Below, in pieces: positions 33,010 through 43,089 of a stretch of 64,000 bases of DNA. Source of the stretch: Flavimobilis rhizosphaerae. GTDB lineage: Bacteria; Actinomycetota; Actinomycetes; Actinomycetales; Cellulomonadaceae. Every line of letters begins with the position of its first letter. Position 1 is the stretch's first letter. The stretch spans positions 124,001 to 188,000 of the forward strand of contig NZ_JACZDF010000001.1 of assembly GCF_014852685.1 (NCBI RefSeq), written 5' to 3'. A program made the position numbers and the translations under genes. The notes under the pieces were generated by a model. The model had not been told where the DNA came from and did not search any database. It saw only the letters and a list, made by a program, of their open reading frames with translations.

Positions 33010-34014
33010 GTGGACGTCGCACTCGTACTCGTCGTCGCTGCGCTCGCGCTGACGTTCGACTTCACCAACGGCTTCCACGACGCCGCGAACGCGATCGCCA
33101 CCTCGGTGTCGACGCGCGCGCTCACGCCGAAGGTCGCACTCGCCATGGCGGCCGTCATGAACTTCGCGGGTGCCCTCATGGGCACGGCGGTCGCGGAGAC
33201 CATCGCGCACGACATCATCCACATCGACGGCGTCGGCACGCGGCTCACGCTCGTGGCCGTGCTCGCGGCGCTCGTCGGGGCGATCACGTGGAACCTCATC
33301 ACATGGTGGTTCGGCCTGCCGTCGTCGTCGACGCACGCGCTCATCGGCGGGCTCGTCGGCGCGGGCCTCGCGAGCGGGATCGCCGTGTACTGGGACTCGA
33401 TCGTCGAGAAGGTCGTCCTGCCGATGATCTTCTCGCCGATCATCGGGTTCGGCATCGCGTTCCTCGTCATGGTCGCGGTCCTGTGGATCTTCAAGAACGC
33501 GGCGCCCGCCAAGGCGTCGCGCAGGTTCCGCATCGCGCAGACGGCCTCGGCTGCTGCGATGGCGCTCGGTCACGGCCTCCAGGACGCGCAGAAGACGATG
33601 GGCGTGATGTTCCTCGCGACGACCGCCGTCGACTGGACGACGCGCGGCGACCCCATCCCGTGGGAGATCAAGATCCTCGCGGCCGCAGCGATCTCCGCCG
33701 GCACCGCGACGGGCGGTAAACGCATCATGCGCACCCTCGGCCGCCGCATCATCGAGCTCGACCCGGCGCGCGGCTTCGTCGCCGAGTCCGTTTCCGCGAT
33801 CGTCCTCTACCTCAACGCGTTCTGGCTGCACGCGCCGGTCTCGACGACGCACACGATCACGACCGCGATCATGGGTGTCGGCGCGACGAAGCGGCTCTCC
33901 GCTGTGCGCTGGGGCGTGGCGAAGTCGATCGGCATCGCGTGGGTGCTGACGATCCCCGCGGCCGCGGGTGTCTCGGTGGCGGTCTTCTGGGCCCTCCACC
34001 CGCTGCTCGTCTGA
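33010..34014 (+). CDS. pit: Low-affinity inorganic phosphate transporter (Pit family)
   Basis: The 334-residue membrane protein has the two inverted Pit signatures: FDFTNGFHDAANAIATSVSTRAL near the N-terminus and SAAAMALGHGLQDAQKTMGVM in the second half, plus GLPSSSTHALIGGL and APVSTTHTITTAIMGVG. It imports metal-phosphate with protons. GTG 33010 directly follows the DUF47 stop; the mature N-terminus begins in the first helix. A long hairpin follows. With Ppk at 35-37 kb this makes a small phosphate uptake and storage region. Confidence 0.95.
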   Translation: MDVALVLVVAALALTFDFTNGFHDAANAIATSVSTRALTPKVALAMAAVMNFAGALMGTAVAETIAHDIIHIDGVGTRLTLVAVLAALVGAITWNLITWWFGLPSSSTHALIGGLVGAGLASGIAVYWDSIVEKVVLPMIFSPIIGFGIAFLVMVAVLWIFKNAAPAKASRRFRIAQTASAAAMALGHGLQDAQKTMGVMFLATTAVDWTTRGDPIPWEIKILAAAAISAGTATGGKRIMRTLGRRIIELDPARGFVAESVSAIVLYLNAFWLHAPVSTTHTITTAIMGVGATKRLSAVRWGVAKSIGIAWVLTIPAAAGVSVAVFWALHPLLV

Positions 34015-34029
34015 CCCGTCCCTTGCACG

Positions 34030-34072
34030 GAGAGACGGCTCCCCACCATCGAATGGTGGGGAGCCGTCTCTC
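34030..34072. terminator. Terminator between pit and the MutT1-like gene
   Basis: Perfect 19-bp arms GAGAGACGGCTCCCCACCA (34030-34048) and TGGTGGGGAGCCGTCTCTC (34054-34072) with a TCGAA loop; it lies between two convergent genes. Confidence 0.93.
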
Positions 34073-34085
34073 TGTGTCTCAGGGA

Positions 34086-35138
34086 TCAGGCGACGCCTGC
34101 GCGGTTGCCGAGGATGCTCGCGTGCAGGTGGCTGCGGGAGATCTCGACGGCGACGACGCGCGGCCCGTCGGGCCGCGGCGCGACGTGCGCGACGAGCAGC
34201 TCGCCCGGCCGCAGGAACGGGTCCTCGGCGGGCAGCTGGGCGCGCACGCTTCGGCGCGCGTGCAGGCGCAGCACCTTGAGGACCGTCGGGAGCACGGGCC
34301 GGTGCGTGCACAGCACGGACGCGACGGGATCCTCGAGGAGCCGCTCGACGACGTCGCGCGCGTCCCGCGGGTCGTCGGCGTGCGCAAGCTCGGTGAGGTC
34401 GAAGCTCAGGCCCGCCGAGAGCCCCGTCGCGCGCGCGTACGGCGCGATCGTGTCGGTGCAGCGCAGCCACGAGCTCGAGACGATCTGCGCCGCACCGTAC
34501 GCCGAGAGGATCGGCACGATCGTCGCGGCCTGGAGGTAGCCCGCGGGTGTGAGCGGGCGGTCATCCTCGCCGCCCGCCCACGCGCCGCGCTTGCGCGCCC
34601 GGGCGTGCCGGGCGACGACGAGCGCGTGCGTCGCGAGGCGGTCCTTGGCGTGCGCGTGCACAAGGGCGTCGAGCGGCTCGCGGTCCGTCGCACGCGAGAG
34701 GCGCTCGTGCGCCACGTCGACGTCGAGCCAGACGACGTCGTCGATCTCGGTGGGATCGACGGGAGCGACCGGCGGGCGCACCCGCACCGCGGGAGCATCG
34801 ACGTCGGCCGCGCGACGCGCCGCCCAGTAGTGGACGCGCTTGAGCCGGCCCTCGGGCGTCCGGTAGCGCTGCATGGGCAGCGGCACGCCGAGGACGACGG
34901 GCCTGCCCGTCTCCTCGGCGACCTCGCGCACGGCGCACTCGCGCAACGTCTCGCCCGAGTCGAGCTTGCCCTTGGGCCACGACCAGTCGTCGTACCGCGG
35001 CCGGTGGACGAGCTGCACCTGCAGCCGCCCCTTGCGCTCGCGCCACACGAGCGCGCCCGCAGCCTCGATCGCGGGCCGGCGCACCGACTCGCCCGTGTCG
35101 AGGAGGCTCGAGCCCGAGGGCACGGCCACGCGGCTCAC
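34086..35138 (-). CDS. NUDIX hydrolase-histidine phosphatase fusion (MutT1-like)
   Basis: The 350-residue protein joins an N-terminal NUDIX domain (box [20 protein letters not shown], residues about 58-77) to a C-terminal histidine-phosphatase-like domain (VVARHARA, catalytic His about 178). This architecture is that of mycobacterial MutT1, which hydrolyses 8-oxo-(d)GTP and dinucleoside polyphosphates. GTG 35138 overlaps the ppk stop (GTGA), so it is translated with ppk. Coupling to polyphosphate kinase suggests nucleotide housekeeping, but the substrate is inferred. Confidence 0.88.
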   Translation of the reverse strand: MSRVAVPSGSSLLDTGESVRRPAIEAAGALVWRERKGRLQVQLVHRPRYDDWSWPKGKLDSGETLRECAVREVAEETGRPVVLGVPLPMQRYRTPEGRLKRVHYWAARRAADVDAPAVRVRPPVAPVDPTEIDDVVWLDVDVAHERLSRATDREPLDALVHAHAKDRLATHALVVARHARARKRGAWAGGEDDRPLTPAGYLQAATIVPILSAYGAAQIVSSSWLRCTDTIAPYARATGLSAGLSFDLTELAHADDPRDARDVVERLLEDPVASVLCTHRPVLPTVLKVLRLHARRSVRAQLPAEDPFLRPGELLVAHVAPRPDGPRVVAVEISRSHLHASILGNRAGVA

Positions 35139-37417
35139 CGCCCCCGGCCCATCCCCAGGCGCCGTCGCTGCCGGGAGATGAGAGTGCCCTGGAGGTCGCG
35201 CAGCGGCTCGCCGTCGGCACCGAGGTGGTGCCGCACCCACGAGCCGTCCGGGCCGAGGTGCCACGACGCGGTGCCGTCGTCCATCGAGGCCTCGAGGAGC
35301 TCGACGAGGTTGACGACCTGCTCCTCGTCGACGATCGACACGAGTGCCTCCACGCGCCGGTCGAGGTTGCGGTGCATGAGGTCAGCCGAGCCGATGAGGA
35401 CGTCGGCCTGGCCGTCGTTGCCGAACGCGAAGATCCGAGAGTGCTCGAGGAACCTGCCGAGGATCGACCGCACCCGGATCGTCTCCGAGAGGCCCGGGAC
35501 GCCGGGCCGCACGGCGCAGATGCCACGGACGACGAGGTCGACCTGCACGCCCGCCTGCGACGCCCGGTAGAGCGCGTCGATCGTCGCCTCGTCGACGATC
35601 GAGTTGACCTTCATGCGGATCCACGCGGGACGGCCCTCGCGCGCGATCTGCGCCTCGCGGTCGATGCGCTCGACGAGCCCCGTCCGCACCGAGCGCGGCG
35701 CGACGAGCAGCCGCTGGAAGCGTGAGCGCGGCGCATAGCCGGAGAGCTGGTTGAAGAGACGCGAGAGATCCTGGCCGACGTCCGGGTCGCACGTGAGCAG
35801 GCCGAGATCCGTGTAGAGGCGCGCCGTCTTGGGGTTGTAGTTGCCCGTGCCGACGTGGCAGTAGCGGCGGAGGCCGTCGGCCTCCTGCCGGACGACGAGC
35901 GAGAGCTTGCAGTGCGTCTTGAGCCCGACGATCCCGTAGACGACGTGGACGCCCGCCTGCTCGAGCTTGCGGGCCCACGAGATGTTGTTCTGCTCGTCGA
36001 AGCGCGCCTTGATCTCGACGAGCGCGAGGACCTGCTTGCCGGCCTCGGCCGCGTCGATGAGCGCGTCGACGATCGGGGAGTCGCCCGACGTCCGGTAGAG
36101 GGTCTGCTTGATCGCGAGCACCGACGGGTCCGCGGCAGCCTGCTCGAGGAACGTCTGCACCGACGTCGAGAAGGAGTCGTACGGGTGGTGCAGGAGGATG
36201 TCGCGCGCGCGGATCGCCTGAAAGACGTCCGTGGGCGTCGCCGACTCGACCTCCGCGAGATAGCGGTGCGTCGTCGGCACGAAGCGCGGGAACGAGAGGT
36301 CGGGACGCTCGATGTCAGCGATGACGTTGAGCCCCGTGAGATCGAGCGGCACGGGCAGCTCGTACACCTCGTCCGGCTCGACGCCCAGCTCTTTGAGGAG
36401 AAGCTTGCGGATGCGTGGCGTGACGTCGGGCGTGAGCTCGAGGCGCACGGGCGGACCGAAACGTCGGCGCAGCAGCTCCTTCTCCATCGCCTGCAGGAGG
36501 TTCTCGGCGTCGTCCTCCTCGACCTCCACGTCCTCGTTGCGCGTCACGCGGAACAGGTGCCGCTCGACGATCTCCATGCCGGGGAAGAGCTGGTCGAGGT
36601 GCTCCGCAATGACGTCCTCGATCGGCACGAAGCTCGTCTCCTGCGCAGCCGCGACCTGCGCGTCCGGCGCGGACGGGCGGCCCCGGGAGTCGACGGCGAC
36701 GAAGCGCGGCAGGATGGGCGGCACCTTGACGCGCGCGAAGTGCTCCTTGCCCGTCGCCGGGTTGCGCACGAGCACCGCGAGGTTGAGCGAGAGCCCCGAG
36801 ATGTACGGGAACGGGTGCGCCGGGTCGACCGCGAGGGGCGTGAGGACGGGGAAGATCTGCTTGCGGAAGTACTTGCGCAGCCGGTCCTGCTCGTTCGACG
36901 AGAGGTCGTCCCAGCCGACGATCGTGATGCCCTCGTGCGCGAGTGCGGGCTGGACCTGCTCGGTGAACACGCGGGCGTGACGCTCGGCGAGGACGTGCGC
37001 GCTCTCCGCGATGCCCTCGAGCACCTGACGCGGCGACTGCCCCGATGCCGACGGTACGGCGATGCCCGTCGCGATGCGCCGCTTGAGACCGGCGACGCGC
37101 ACCATGAAGAACTCGTCGAGGTTGGACGCGAAGATCGCGAGGAACCTCACGCGCTCGAGCAGCGGCGTCGCCGGGTCCTCGGCCAGCTCGAGGACACGCT
37201 GGTTGAACGCGAGCCACGACAGCTCGCGGTCCGCGAAGCGGTCGTCGGGCAGGGGCGCGAGCTCGACGGGAGCGTCGGGCGCGTCGACGGGCTCGGCAAT
37301 GTGCTCCGCGATGTGCGCGGCGAGCTCCGGGTCGAGCGGGATCGTCGGGACGGTGCGCGCCACCTGGGCGGGCTCGTCGGGGACGGTCGTGGCGGTCGCG
37401 TCGTTCATGGCAGACAT
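35135..37417 (-). CDS. ppk: Polyphosphate kinase 1
   Basis: Ppk1 reversibly makes inorganic polyphosphate from ATP. The 760-residue protein has [18 protein letters not shown] and [20 protein letters not shown] near the N-terminus, [18 protein letters not shown] in the middle, and the catalytic histidine in [20 protein letters not shown] (around residue 517). The first 50 residues are variable and acidic. I start it at ATG 37417, where the family similarity begins; the frame is open for a further 1.4 kb upstream but that overlaps mshD. The mutT1-like gene overlaps its stop. Confidence 0.95.
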   Translation of the reverse strand: MSAMNDATATTVPDEPAQVARTVPTIPLDPELAAHIAEHIAEPVDAPDAPVELAPLPDDRFADRELSWLAFNQRVLELAEDPATPLLERVRFLAIFASNLDEFFMVRVAGLKRRIATGIAVPSASGQSPRQVLEGIAESAHVLAERHARVFTEQVQPALAHEGITIVGWDDLSSNEQDRLRKYFRKQIFPVLTPLAVDPAHPFPYISGLSLNLAVLVRNPATGKEHFARVKVPPILPRFVAVDSRGRPSAPDAQVAAAQETSFVPIEDVIAEHLDQLFPGMEIVERHLFRVTRNEDVEVEEDDAENLLQAMEKELLRRRFGPPVRLELTPDVTPRIRKLLLKELGVEPDEVYELPVPLDLTGLNVIADIERPDLSFPRFVPTTHRYLAEVESATPTDVFQAIRARDILLHHPYDSFSTSVQTFLEQAAADPSVLAIKQTLYRTSGDSPIVDALIDAAEAGKQVLALVEIKARFDEQNNISWARKLEQAGVHVVYGIVGLKTHCKLSLVVRQEADGLRRYCHVGTGNYNPKTARLYTDLGLLTCDPDVGQDLSRLFNQLSGYAPRSRFQRLLVAPRSVRTGLVERIDREAQIAREGRPAWIRMKVNSIVDEATIDALYRASQAGVQVDLVVRGICAVRPGVPGLSETIRVRSILGRFLEHSRIFAFGNDGQADVLIGSADLMHRNLDRRVEALVSIVDEEQVVNLVELLEASMDDGTASWHLGPDGSWVRHHLGADGEPLRDLQGTLISRQRRRLGMGRGR

Positions 37418-37446
37418 CGTGGCATCTTCCGGTGGCTCTGCGGTGA

Positions 37447-38334
37447 TCAGGAGATGGCCGACGTGCCGCGGACGAGCACGTGCCGGTCGGCGAGGTCGAA
37501 GCCCGCGCGGCGGTAGACGTTGACGGCGCGCAGGTTGTCGCCGTCGACGTAGAGCAGCGCTCGGGTGCAGCCACGCGCGGCGAGGTGCGCGAGCGCGACC
37601 TCGGTGAGGAGGCGGCCGAGGCCGCGGCCCTGGTGCCCCGGGTCGACGGCGACGACGTAGAGCTCGCCGTCGGTCCCGACGACCTTGGTCCACACGAACG
37701 CCGCGGGGCCGTCCGGGCCGTCGACGAGCAGCAGGTCGTCGGCACGGAACCACGGCTCGGCGAGGCGGGCGTCGAGGTCGGCGCGCGTGAGCCGGCCCTG
37801 CTCGGGGTGGTGCGCGAACGCGCGCGCGTTGAGGGCGAGCCATGCGTCGGCGTCGTCGGGCGTGAAGGTGCGCAGCGTGTAACCGTCGGGGGGCGTGGGG
37901 CGCGTCGCCGTCCCCGGGAGGGGGCGGTCCATGACGAAGAGCTCGCGCACGGTCTCGAGCCTGTGGTGCTCGGCGAACGCCTGCGCACCCGTGCCGTGCC
38001 CGTAGGCCCACAGGCCGAAGCCGTCGGGCGCGAGGGCCCGCAGGCCCTCGAGGAGCGACGTGCCGAGACCGCGACGACGGGCGTCGGGGGAGACCGCCAT
38101 CTCGGCGGTCGGGGGCGCGCCCCCGAGGTCGAGCTGTGCGTATGCGAGGAGCTTTCCCGCGCCGTCGCGGCGCAGCACGTGGACGACGTCGTGGTGGTCG
38201 GCCGTGAGGTTGAGGAGCGGCTGCTCGGAGATCGGCGGGACGCCGTCGGCGTGCGCCGCTGCGGCGGCGAGCGCGCGCACCTCGACTGCGACGACGTCGT
38301 CGAGCGGCCCCCGGACCGTGAGGTTCGAACCCAT
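37447..38334 (-). CDS. mshD: Mycothiol synthase (tandem GNAT acetyltransferase)
   Basis: MshD acetylates Cys-GlcN-Ins in the last step of mycothiol synthesis, the thiol of actinobacteria. The 295-residue protein has two GNAT domains, the second with the acetyl-CoA loop [16 protein letters not shown] and the terminal [18 protein letters not shown]. The first has [21 protein letters not shown] choices: ATG 38334 gives a start matching the family. It is 29 bp upstream of ppk and probably leads a three-gene operon. Confidence 0.9.
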   Translation of the reverse strand: MGSNLTVRGPLDDVVAVEVRALAAAAAHADGVPPISEQPLLNLTADHHDVVHVLRRDGAGKLLAYAQLDLGGAPPTAEMAVSPDARRRGLGTSLLEGLRALAPDGFGLWAYGHGTGAQAFAEHHRLETVRELFVMDRPLPGTATRPTPPDGYTLRTFTPDDADAWLALNARAFAHHPEQGRLTRADLDARLAEPWFRADDLLLVDGPDGPAAFVWTKVVGTDGELYVVAVDPGHQGRGLGRLLTEVALAHLAARGCTRALLYVDGDNLRAVNVYRRAGFDLADRHVLVRGTSAIS

Positions 38335-38950
38335 CCCCCCATCCCACCACAACCTTGGCGGCGCACGGTCCGGGGCATCCCGTGCCGTGCGGGAGGCGAG
38401 GGAAGGCGAGCCTCGGCCGGGGCGTCCGGGAACGACGAAGGGCCGCCCCGAAGGCGACCCAAGAACTGACACTACCCGTTCCCGGCCCATCTGCCCAGGG
38501 CCATCGGTCCCTGGAAAAGCGCAGGATCCTGCGGCAGACTCGATTCCACAACAGCACAACGGAGCAGGCCGGACCCACGAGCGACCAGTCCACGCATAGG
38601 ACCTGTGGCACCGACCCCAGTGGATCGACCGCAGATTTTTCTCGCCTGATACCCCTGCTCCAGCTGGCCGGACGGCGGCTCCCCCCGGGACCGCCGTTCG
38701 TGCTGTGCGACGGGAGCCTCCGACGGCACGACCCCAAAGGGTTGAATGACCAACTCATCTTGAGTGAGGCATTTTGCTGCCCTGGTTGTTGCGTCATGGT
38801 CGGGTGGCAGGCATGATTTGCCCCGCAAGCCTGACTCTCGCCAGGGACTCAGGGACTGAGGGACCCAGCGACTAGGGGATTGTCGATGCGTGCAGCAAAG
38901 CTTGTCCGAGGGACCCTCGCCTTCTTCACCGCGACGCGTGGCGTCGTCGC
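38335..38950. other. Intergenic region between mshD and the lipoprotein gene
   Basis: This 616-bp gap holds no gene I can support. GC drops in 38620-38820. A minus-strand frame (38472-38828, 118 codons) has no recognisable similarity or ribosome site. A short GGGACT-type repeat occurs at 38840-38865, and a weak dyad CGGCG/CGCCG near 38678-38696. Promoters for both divergent genes must lie here. Confidence 0.5.
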
Positions 38951-40327
38951 GTGAGACTCATCCGGTTGAGCGTGACGTTGCCCCTGCTCGCCGCGGTGAC
39001 GCTGACGGCGGCATGCACGCCGGAGGCCCCGCGGCCGCCGGCGGCGGCCACACCGTCCGCTACGGGCACCGCGACGCCGTCCGGTCCGACGCAGCTGCCG
39101 ACCCCGAGCAAGAACGTCGAGGAGCCTCGCGCGCTGCTCGATCCCGACGGCCGGGTGCTTGACGTGCGCTGGGTTCCGGTCGCGTCGCAGGTCGAGGCCC
39201 GCCAAGGAGAGACGTACACCGTGCTGGACACGATCCGCTCCGAACGCGGTTGCGTCGAACGCATCGGTGCTAGGGCGGTGCTTGGGGGCGGCGCCACAGT
39301 TGTTGGTATCGGGCCGAAGGAGACCTGCACCTGGGACGGCGGGCCTCGGCTTCCGGCCAACGACCGCATCGGTGTCCGCGACGCGGATGGGACGCTCCGT
39401 CGCTTCGTCACGACCGAGGGCCTCGTGCCCGAGGACGACCCGCGGCAGATCACCGCAGTAGCAGCCTCCGCGACGCACGTCGTCTGGGCAGAGACCGCGA
39501 GCACCGACCTGTTCCACGACGACTGGCGCATCTTCGCCGCGCGGCTCGACGACGGTGTGCCGCATCTCGTCGCGAAGGCCGAGGACTTCACCGGCGGCAA
39601 GGAGCCGCTCACCTTCTTCGAGGTGCAGCTCGCGGTCGGGGCCGACAGGGTGTGGTGGAGCACTGCGCCCGCCGACGGCGAAGGGCCGCCCGTCGTCGTC
39701 AGCCGACGGCTCGACGGCACGGGTCCGATCGACGTCGTCGCGAAGGCGAGCGACAGCCCCGTCGTCACGTCCGACGGGCTCGTCGTCCGGACGCTGACAG
39801 AGGTTTCCACCATGTCGCAGGACGACCAGGGGGAACCCGCTGCCGAGATCATGTGGCGCGGAACGGGTCTCGCTCTGGTCGCAGACAATGAGGCGACGCC
39901 GCTGCTGTCGATCGACACCACGGAGACGCTCGGGACGGAGGAGGAACTCGGGGCGCTGTCGTCCGACGGGGTCCGCGTCGCGTTCGCCGTCGGCGACGCC
40001 GTCTACGCGCTGGACTTGTCGAGAGAGGCGATCGTCGGTGTCCACGGCGGCGGGGTGAAGCCCACCACAGACATCAGTGACGAGTTCCGTGAGGCGACGA
40101 CCATCGCGTCGACCGCGCTCGATGAGGGCCGTCTCGTCTGGTCCTTCGGCGGGGGAGCCGGTGCGACCACCTCTCCCGTGTACGTGCTCGAGCTCGCCAG
40201 CGACGCCCTGCAGCGCATCGTTGTCGAGGACAACGCGGGTGAGGTCGTGGCTGCGGCAGGCAACATCGCGTGGTCCGGGTTCGTCGACGACCGGAGGACC
40301 ACGACCGTCGTCGACTGGCGCGACTGA
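38951..40327 (+). CDS. Hypothetical lipoprotein
   Basis: The 458-residue protein has a lipoprotein signal peptide (RLIRLSVTLPLLAAVTLTAAC, lipobox LTAAC, acylated Cys22) and a Pro/Thr/Ser-rich spacer. A long beta-rich region follows, with recurring segments (VLDVRWVPVASQ; ATHVVWAETAST; GADRVWWSTAP; GRLVWSFGGGAG; AAGNIAWSGFVDD) about 60-80 residues apart that look like the blades of a propeller. No enzyme motif is visible. The start is GTG 38951. A strong hairpin follows, so it stands alone. Confidence 0.65.
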   Translation: MRLIRLSVTLPLLAAVTLTAACTPEAPRPPAAATPSATGTATPSGPTQLPTPSKNVEEPRALLDPDGRVLDVRWVPVASQVEARQGETYTVLDTIRSERGCVERIGARAVLGGGATVVGIGPKETCTWDGGPRLPANDRIGVRDADGTLRRFVTTEGLVPEDDPRQITAVAASATHVVWAETASTDLFHDDWRIFAARLDDGVPHLVAKAEDFTGGKEPLTFFEVQLAVGADRVWWSTAPADGEGPPVVVSRRLDGTGPIDVVAKASDSPVVTSDGLVVRTLTEVSTMSQDDQGEPAAEIMWRGTGLALVADNEATPLLSIDTTETLGTEEELGALSSDGVRVAFAVGDAVYALDLSREAIVGVHGGGVKPTTDISDEFREATTIASTALDEGRLVWSFGGGAGATTSPVYVLELASDALQRIVVEDNAGEVVAAAGNIAWSGFVDDRRTTTVVDWRD

Positions 40328-40349
40328 GCACTTCTCGAAAGTCGGCACG

Positions 40350-40377
40350 GGTGTCGACCTCCTCGGAGGTCGACACT
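40350..40377 (+). terminator. Terminator after the lipoprotein gene
   Basis: GTGTCGACCTCC (40351-40362) and GGAGGTCGACAC (40365-40376) form a 12-bp palindrome with only two bases between; in RNA a 10-bp stem with a 6-nt loop is expected. Confidence 0.8.
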
Positions 40378-40426
40378 CGCGCCGAGCGAGCGTGCGCCAG
40401 GCGCGTGGCCTGCGTCACAATGGGGC

Positions 40427-41830
40427 ATGAGCCCAGCGCCGAGCGTCTCGTCGTCCATCACCGCGCGCCTCCGCGTCGAGGCCAGGCCGACGGTCGTGAG
40501 CGAGCTGACGACGGCCGTCGAGCAGCACGGCGGGCTCGTCACCGGCATCGACGTCACCGAGTCGGGCAGCGCCCGCATGACCGTCGACCTCACGTGCGCG
40601 ACGAGCGGCGACGCGCATGCCCAGGAGATCGTCGAGACGCTCCGGCACGTCCCGGGCGTCGAGGTCGACCGGGTCTCCGACCGCACGTTCCTCATGCACC
40701 TCGGCGGCAAGCTCCGCATCGAGCCGACCGCCCCCATTCGGAATCGCGACGACCTCTCGATGGTCTACACCCCGGGCGTCGCCCGCGTGTGCGAGGCCAT
40801 CGCGGCACGGCCCGACGACGCCCGCCGCCTGACGATCAAACGCAACACGATCGCCGTCGTCACCGACGGCACGGCCGTCCTCGGCCTCGGCGACATCGGC
40901 CCGCTCGCGTCCCTGCCCGTCATGGAGGGCAAGGCCGCGCTCTTCAAGCGGTTCGCCGGCATCGACGCGTTCCCCATCGCGCTCGACACGACGGACGTCG
41001 ACGAGATCGTCCGCACCGTCAAGGCCATCGCCCCCGTGTTCGCGGGGATCAACCTCGAGGACATCTCCGCGCCCCGCTGCTTCGAGATCGAGCGGCGCCT
41101 GCGCGACGAGCTCGACATCCCCGTCTTCCACGACGACCAGCACGGCACCGCGATCGTCGCGCTCGCAGCCCTCATCAACGCCCTCACCGTCGTCGGCAAG
41201 AGCCTGCCGGGCGTGCGCATCGTCCTGTCCGGTGCGGGCGCCGCCGGCACCGCGATCCTCAAGCTCCTGCTCGCGGCCGGCGCGCGGGATGTCGTCGTCG
41301 CGGACATCGACGGCGTCGTCCACACGGGCCGCGCCGGGCTGAGCGAGCAGCTGCGCTGGACCGCGGAGCACACCAACCCGCGCGGCGTCACCGGAACCCT
41401 GGCCGGTGCGCTCGCGGGCGCCGACGTCTTCATCGGGGTGTCCGCGCCCGACGTCATCACGGCGGACGACGTCGCGACGATGGCCGACGACTCGATCGTC
41501 TTCGCGATGGCCAACCCGCGCCCCGAGATCGACCCCGTCGAGGCCGCCAAGCATGCCGCGATCGTCGGGACCGGTCGCAGCGACTTCTCCAACCAGATCA
41601 ACAACGTGCTCGCATTCCCCGGTGTGTTCCGCGGGCTGCTCGACGCGCAGTCCTCGCGCATCACCGACGAACTGCTCCTCGCGGCGGCGCGCGCGCTCGC
41701 GTCGACGGTCCACCCCGGGCAGCTCAACGCGACGTACATCGTGCCGAGCGTCTTCAACCCCGACGTCACGACTGTCGTCGCGGAGGCCGTCGCGGACGTG
41801 GCGCGCCGGACGGGGATCGCGAACAACTGA
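40427..41830 (+). CDS. NAD(P)-dependent malic enzyme with N-terminal ACT-like domain
   Basis: The 467-residue enzyme oxidatively decarboxylates malate to pyruvate. Residues 1-90 resemble an ACT domain (SITARLRVEARPTVVSELTTAV), which may sense an amino acid. The malic N-terminal domain has LSMVYTPGVARVC, TDGTAVLGLGDIGPLASLPVMEGKA (catalytic Lys) and LEDISAPRCFEIE. FHDDQHGTAIV binds metal, and the NAD domain has VLSGAGAAGTAI and FAMANPRPEI. ATG 40427 follows a putative -10 (CACAAT), so the mRNA may be leaderless or nearly so. It supports gluconeogenic and C4 metabolism beside the FNT channel and Acs. Confidence 0.93.
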   Translation: MSPAPSVSSSITARLRVEARPTVVSELTTAVEQHGGLVTGIDVTESGSARMTVDLTCATSGDAHAQEIVETLRHVPGVEVDRVSDRTFLMHLGGKLRIEPTAPIRNRDDLSMVYTPGVARVCEAIAARPDDARRLTIKRNTIAVVTDGTAVLGLGDIGPLASLPVMEGKAALFKRFAGIDAFPIALDTTDVDEIVRTVKAIAPVFAGINLEDISAPRCFEIERRLRDELDIPVFHDDQHGTAIVALAALINALTVVGKSLPGVRIVLSGAGAAGTAILKLLLAAGARDVVVADIDGVVHTGRAGLSEQLRWTAEHTNPRGVTGTLAGALAGADVFIGVSAPDVITADDVATMADDSIVFAMANPRPEIDPVEAAKHAAIVGTGRSDFSNQINNVLAFPGVFRGLLDAQSSRITDELLLAAARALASTVHPGQLNATYIVPSVFNPDVTTVVAEAVADVARRTGIANN

Positions 41831-41923
41831 GGTGTCCTGCCGGCGGTCGTCCTTTGCGCCGAGGCGAGCCGTTCCGTCCTAAGGTCCTACGATTTTGCGT
41901 CGGTGGACGGCGATGCTCGAGGC

Positions 41924-42889
41924 ATGCTGAGCATCGACGAGAACATCGAGGTCCAGGCGAGGTATGCGGCGACGAAGGTCGCGTTCACCCGCCGCCCCGG
42001 CGCCTACACCGTGCAGTCGATGCTCGCGGGCGCCTACATCGGCGTCGCCGTCATGCTCATGGTCTCCGCCGCCGGCCCGCTGCAGGCCGCGGGATCGCCC
42101 GCGACGAAGCTCGTCCAGGGGCTCGTCTTCGGCGTCGCCCTCACCCTCGTCTACACGGCGGGCGGCGAGCTCGTCACCTCGACGATGATGACGACGACCC
42201 AGGGCGCCTGGCGCCGCACCATCACGTGGCTGGAGGCGGGGCGCACGATCCTCTTCTGCTTCGCCGGCAACCTCCTCGGCGCGTTCGCGTTCGCGGCGAT
42301 GCTCCACCTCACCGGGCTGCTCGAGCGCACGACGCCCGCGGGCGCGATGCTCGCCGGGATGCTCGAGGCCAAGGGCGGCGAGAGCAACGTCGAGCTCTTC
42401 TGGCGTGGCGTCCTGTGCAACATGCTCGTCTGCCTCGCCATGTGGTCCGCCAGCCGGCTGCAGTCGGAGGTCGCGCGCCTCGTGACGATCTTCTGGTGTC
42501 TGCTCGCGTTCATCACCTCGGGCTTCGAGCACGTCGTCGCGAACATGACGACGTTCGGCGTCGGCCTCATCTCGGGCCTGCCCGAGACGGGCTGGGCGGA
42601 CTTCGCGCGGAACATGACCGTCGTCGGGCTCGGCAATCTCGTCGGCGGGGCCGTCGTCGTCGGGCTCGCCTACGCCGTGAGCGCGAGCCGCCGCGCGACG
42701 GCGCTTGCAGAGGCCGAAACCTCCAACCCTTCCCAGCCCGACGCGACCCCCGCTGCCGCAGCACTGCCGGCGGCGACGGTCGAGTGGCGTGAGTCCAACG
42801 ACGCCACCTCGGTTGCGTGGAGCTGTGCAAACTTCTCGCCCGTCACGCGCGACGCCGACGCAAGCGACGAGAAGCGCACGCCGGTCTGA
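41924..42889 (+). CDS. Formate/nitrite transporter (FNT) channel protein
   Basis: The 321-residue protein has six helices of the aquaporin-like FNT fold. ARYAATKVAFTRRPGAYTVQSMLAGAYIG is the first helix-loop, TAGGELVTSTMMTTTQGAWRR the Omega-loop region and LCNMLVCLAMW...FITSGFEHVVANM the second conserved half with the central His. It passes formate, nitrite or other small anions, possibly acetate in this location. About 60 residues after the last helix form a hydrophilic tail. ATG 41924 was chosen by similarity. A GTG at 41903 is possible. Confidence 0.88.
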   Translation: MLSIDENIEVQARYAATKVAFTRRPGAYTVQSMLAGAYIGVAVMLMVSAAGPLQAAGSPATKLVQGLVFGVALTLVYTAGGELVTSTMMTTTQGAWRRTITWLEAGRTILFCFAGNLLGAFAFAAMLHLTGLLERTTPAGAMLAGMLEAKGGESNVELFWRGVLCNMLVCLAMWSASRLQSEVARLVTIFWCLLAFITSGFEHVVANMTTFGVGLISGLPETGWADFARNMTVVGLGNLVGGAVVVGLAYAVSASRRATALAEAETSNPSQPDATPAAAALPAATVEWRESNDATSVAWSCANFSPVTRDADASDEKRTPV

Positions 42890-43038
42890 CCTGCGCGGCG
42901 CCTCCCGCGCCGCTCCAACGCCGTTCAACACGACGTGGGAGCGAACCCCTGTCATCTTCGCGGGATTTCACGTACGCGTGCGCTCAAGATGAGGGGAATC
43001 CCGATAGCGCACGGCCCTGGCAGGACTAAACTCCGAGC

Positions 43039-43051
43039 GGGACCTTGGTCC
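43039..43051. promoter_or_regulatory. GGGACC-TT-GGTCC palindrome in the acs promoter
   Basis: The 13-bp dyad lies about 40 bp upstream of the acs start and continues into CTATCG, a possible -10. A GTCCTAAGGTCCTA pair (41876-41889) lies in the FNT promoter, and ACCAAGGTCCTAG at 60640-60652 in the SAM-IV promoter. It resembles the DosR-type GGGAC...GTCC box. This is inference. Confidence 0.35.
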
Positions 43052-43089
43052 TATCGCACCAGCGTCGATGCGTAACGGGAGGACATGTC

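Noticed and set aside
37418-38797. 460-codon N-terminal extension of Ppk
   Set aside because: It overlaps mshD on the same strand in a different frame; Ppk similarity begins after ATG 37417.
38472-38828. 118-codon minus-strand frame in the mshD-lipoprotein gap
   Set aside because: No recognisable domain, no ribosome site and atypical codon use; considered as a transposase remnant, but no motif or inverted ends were found.
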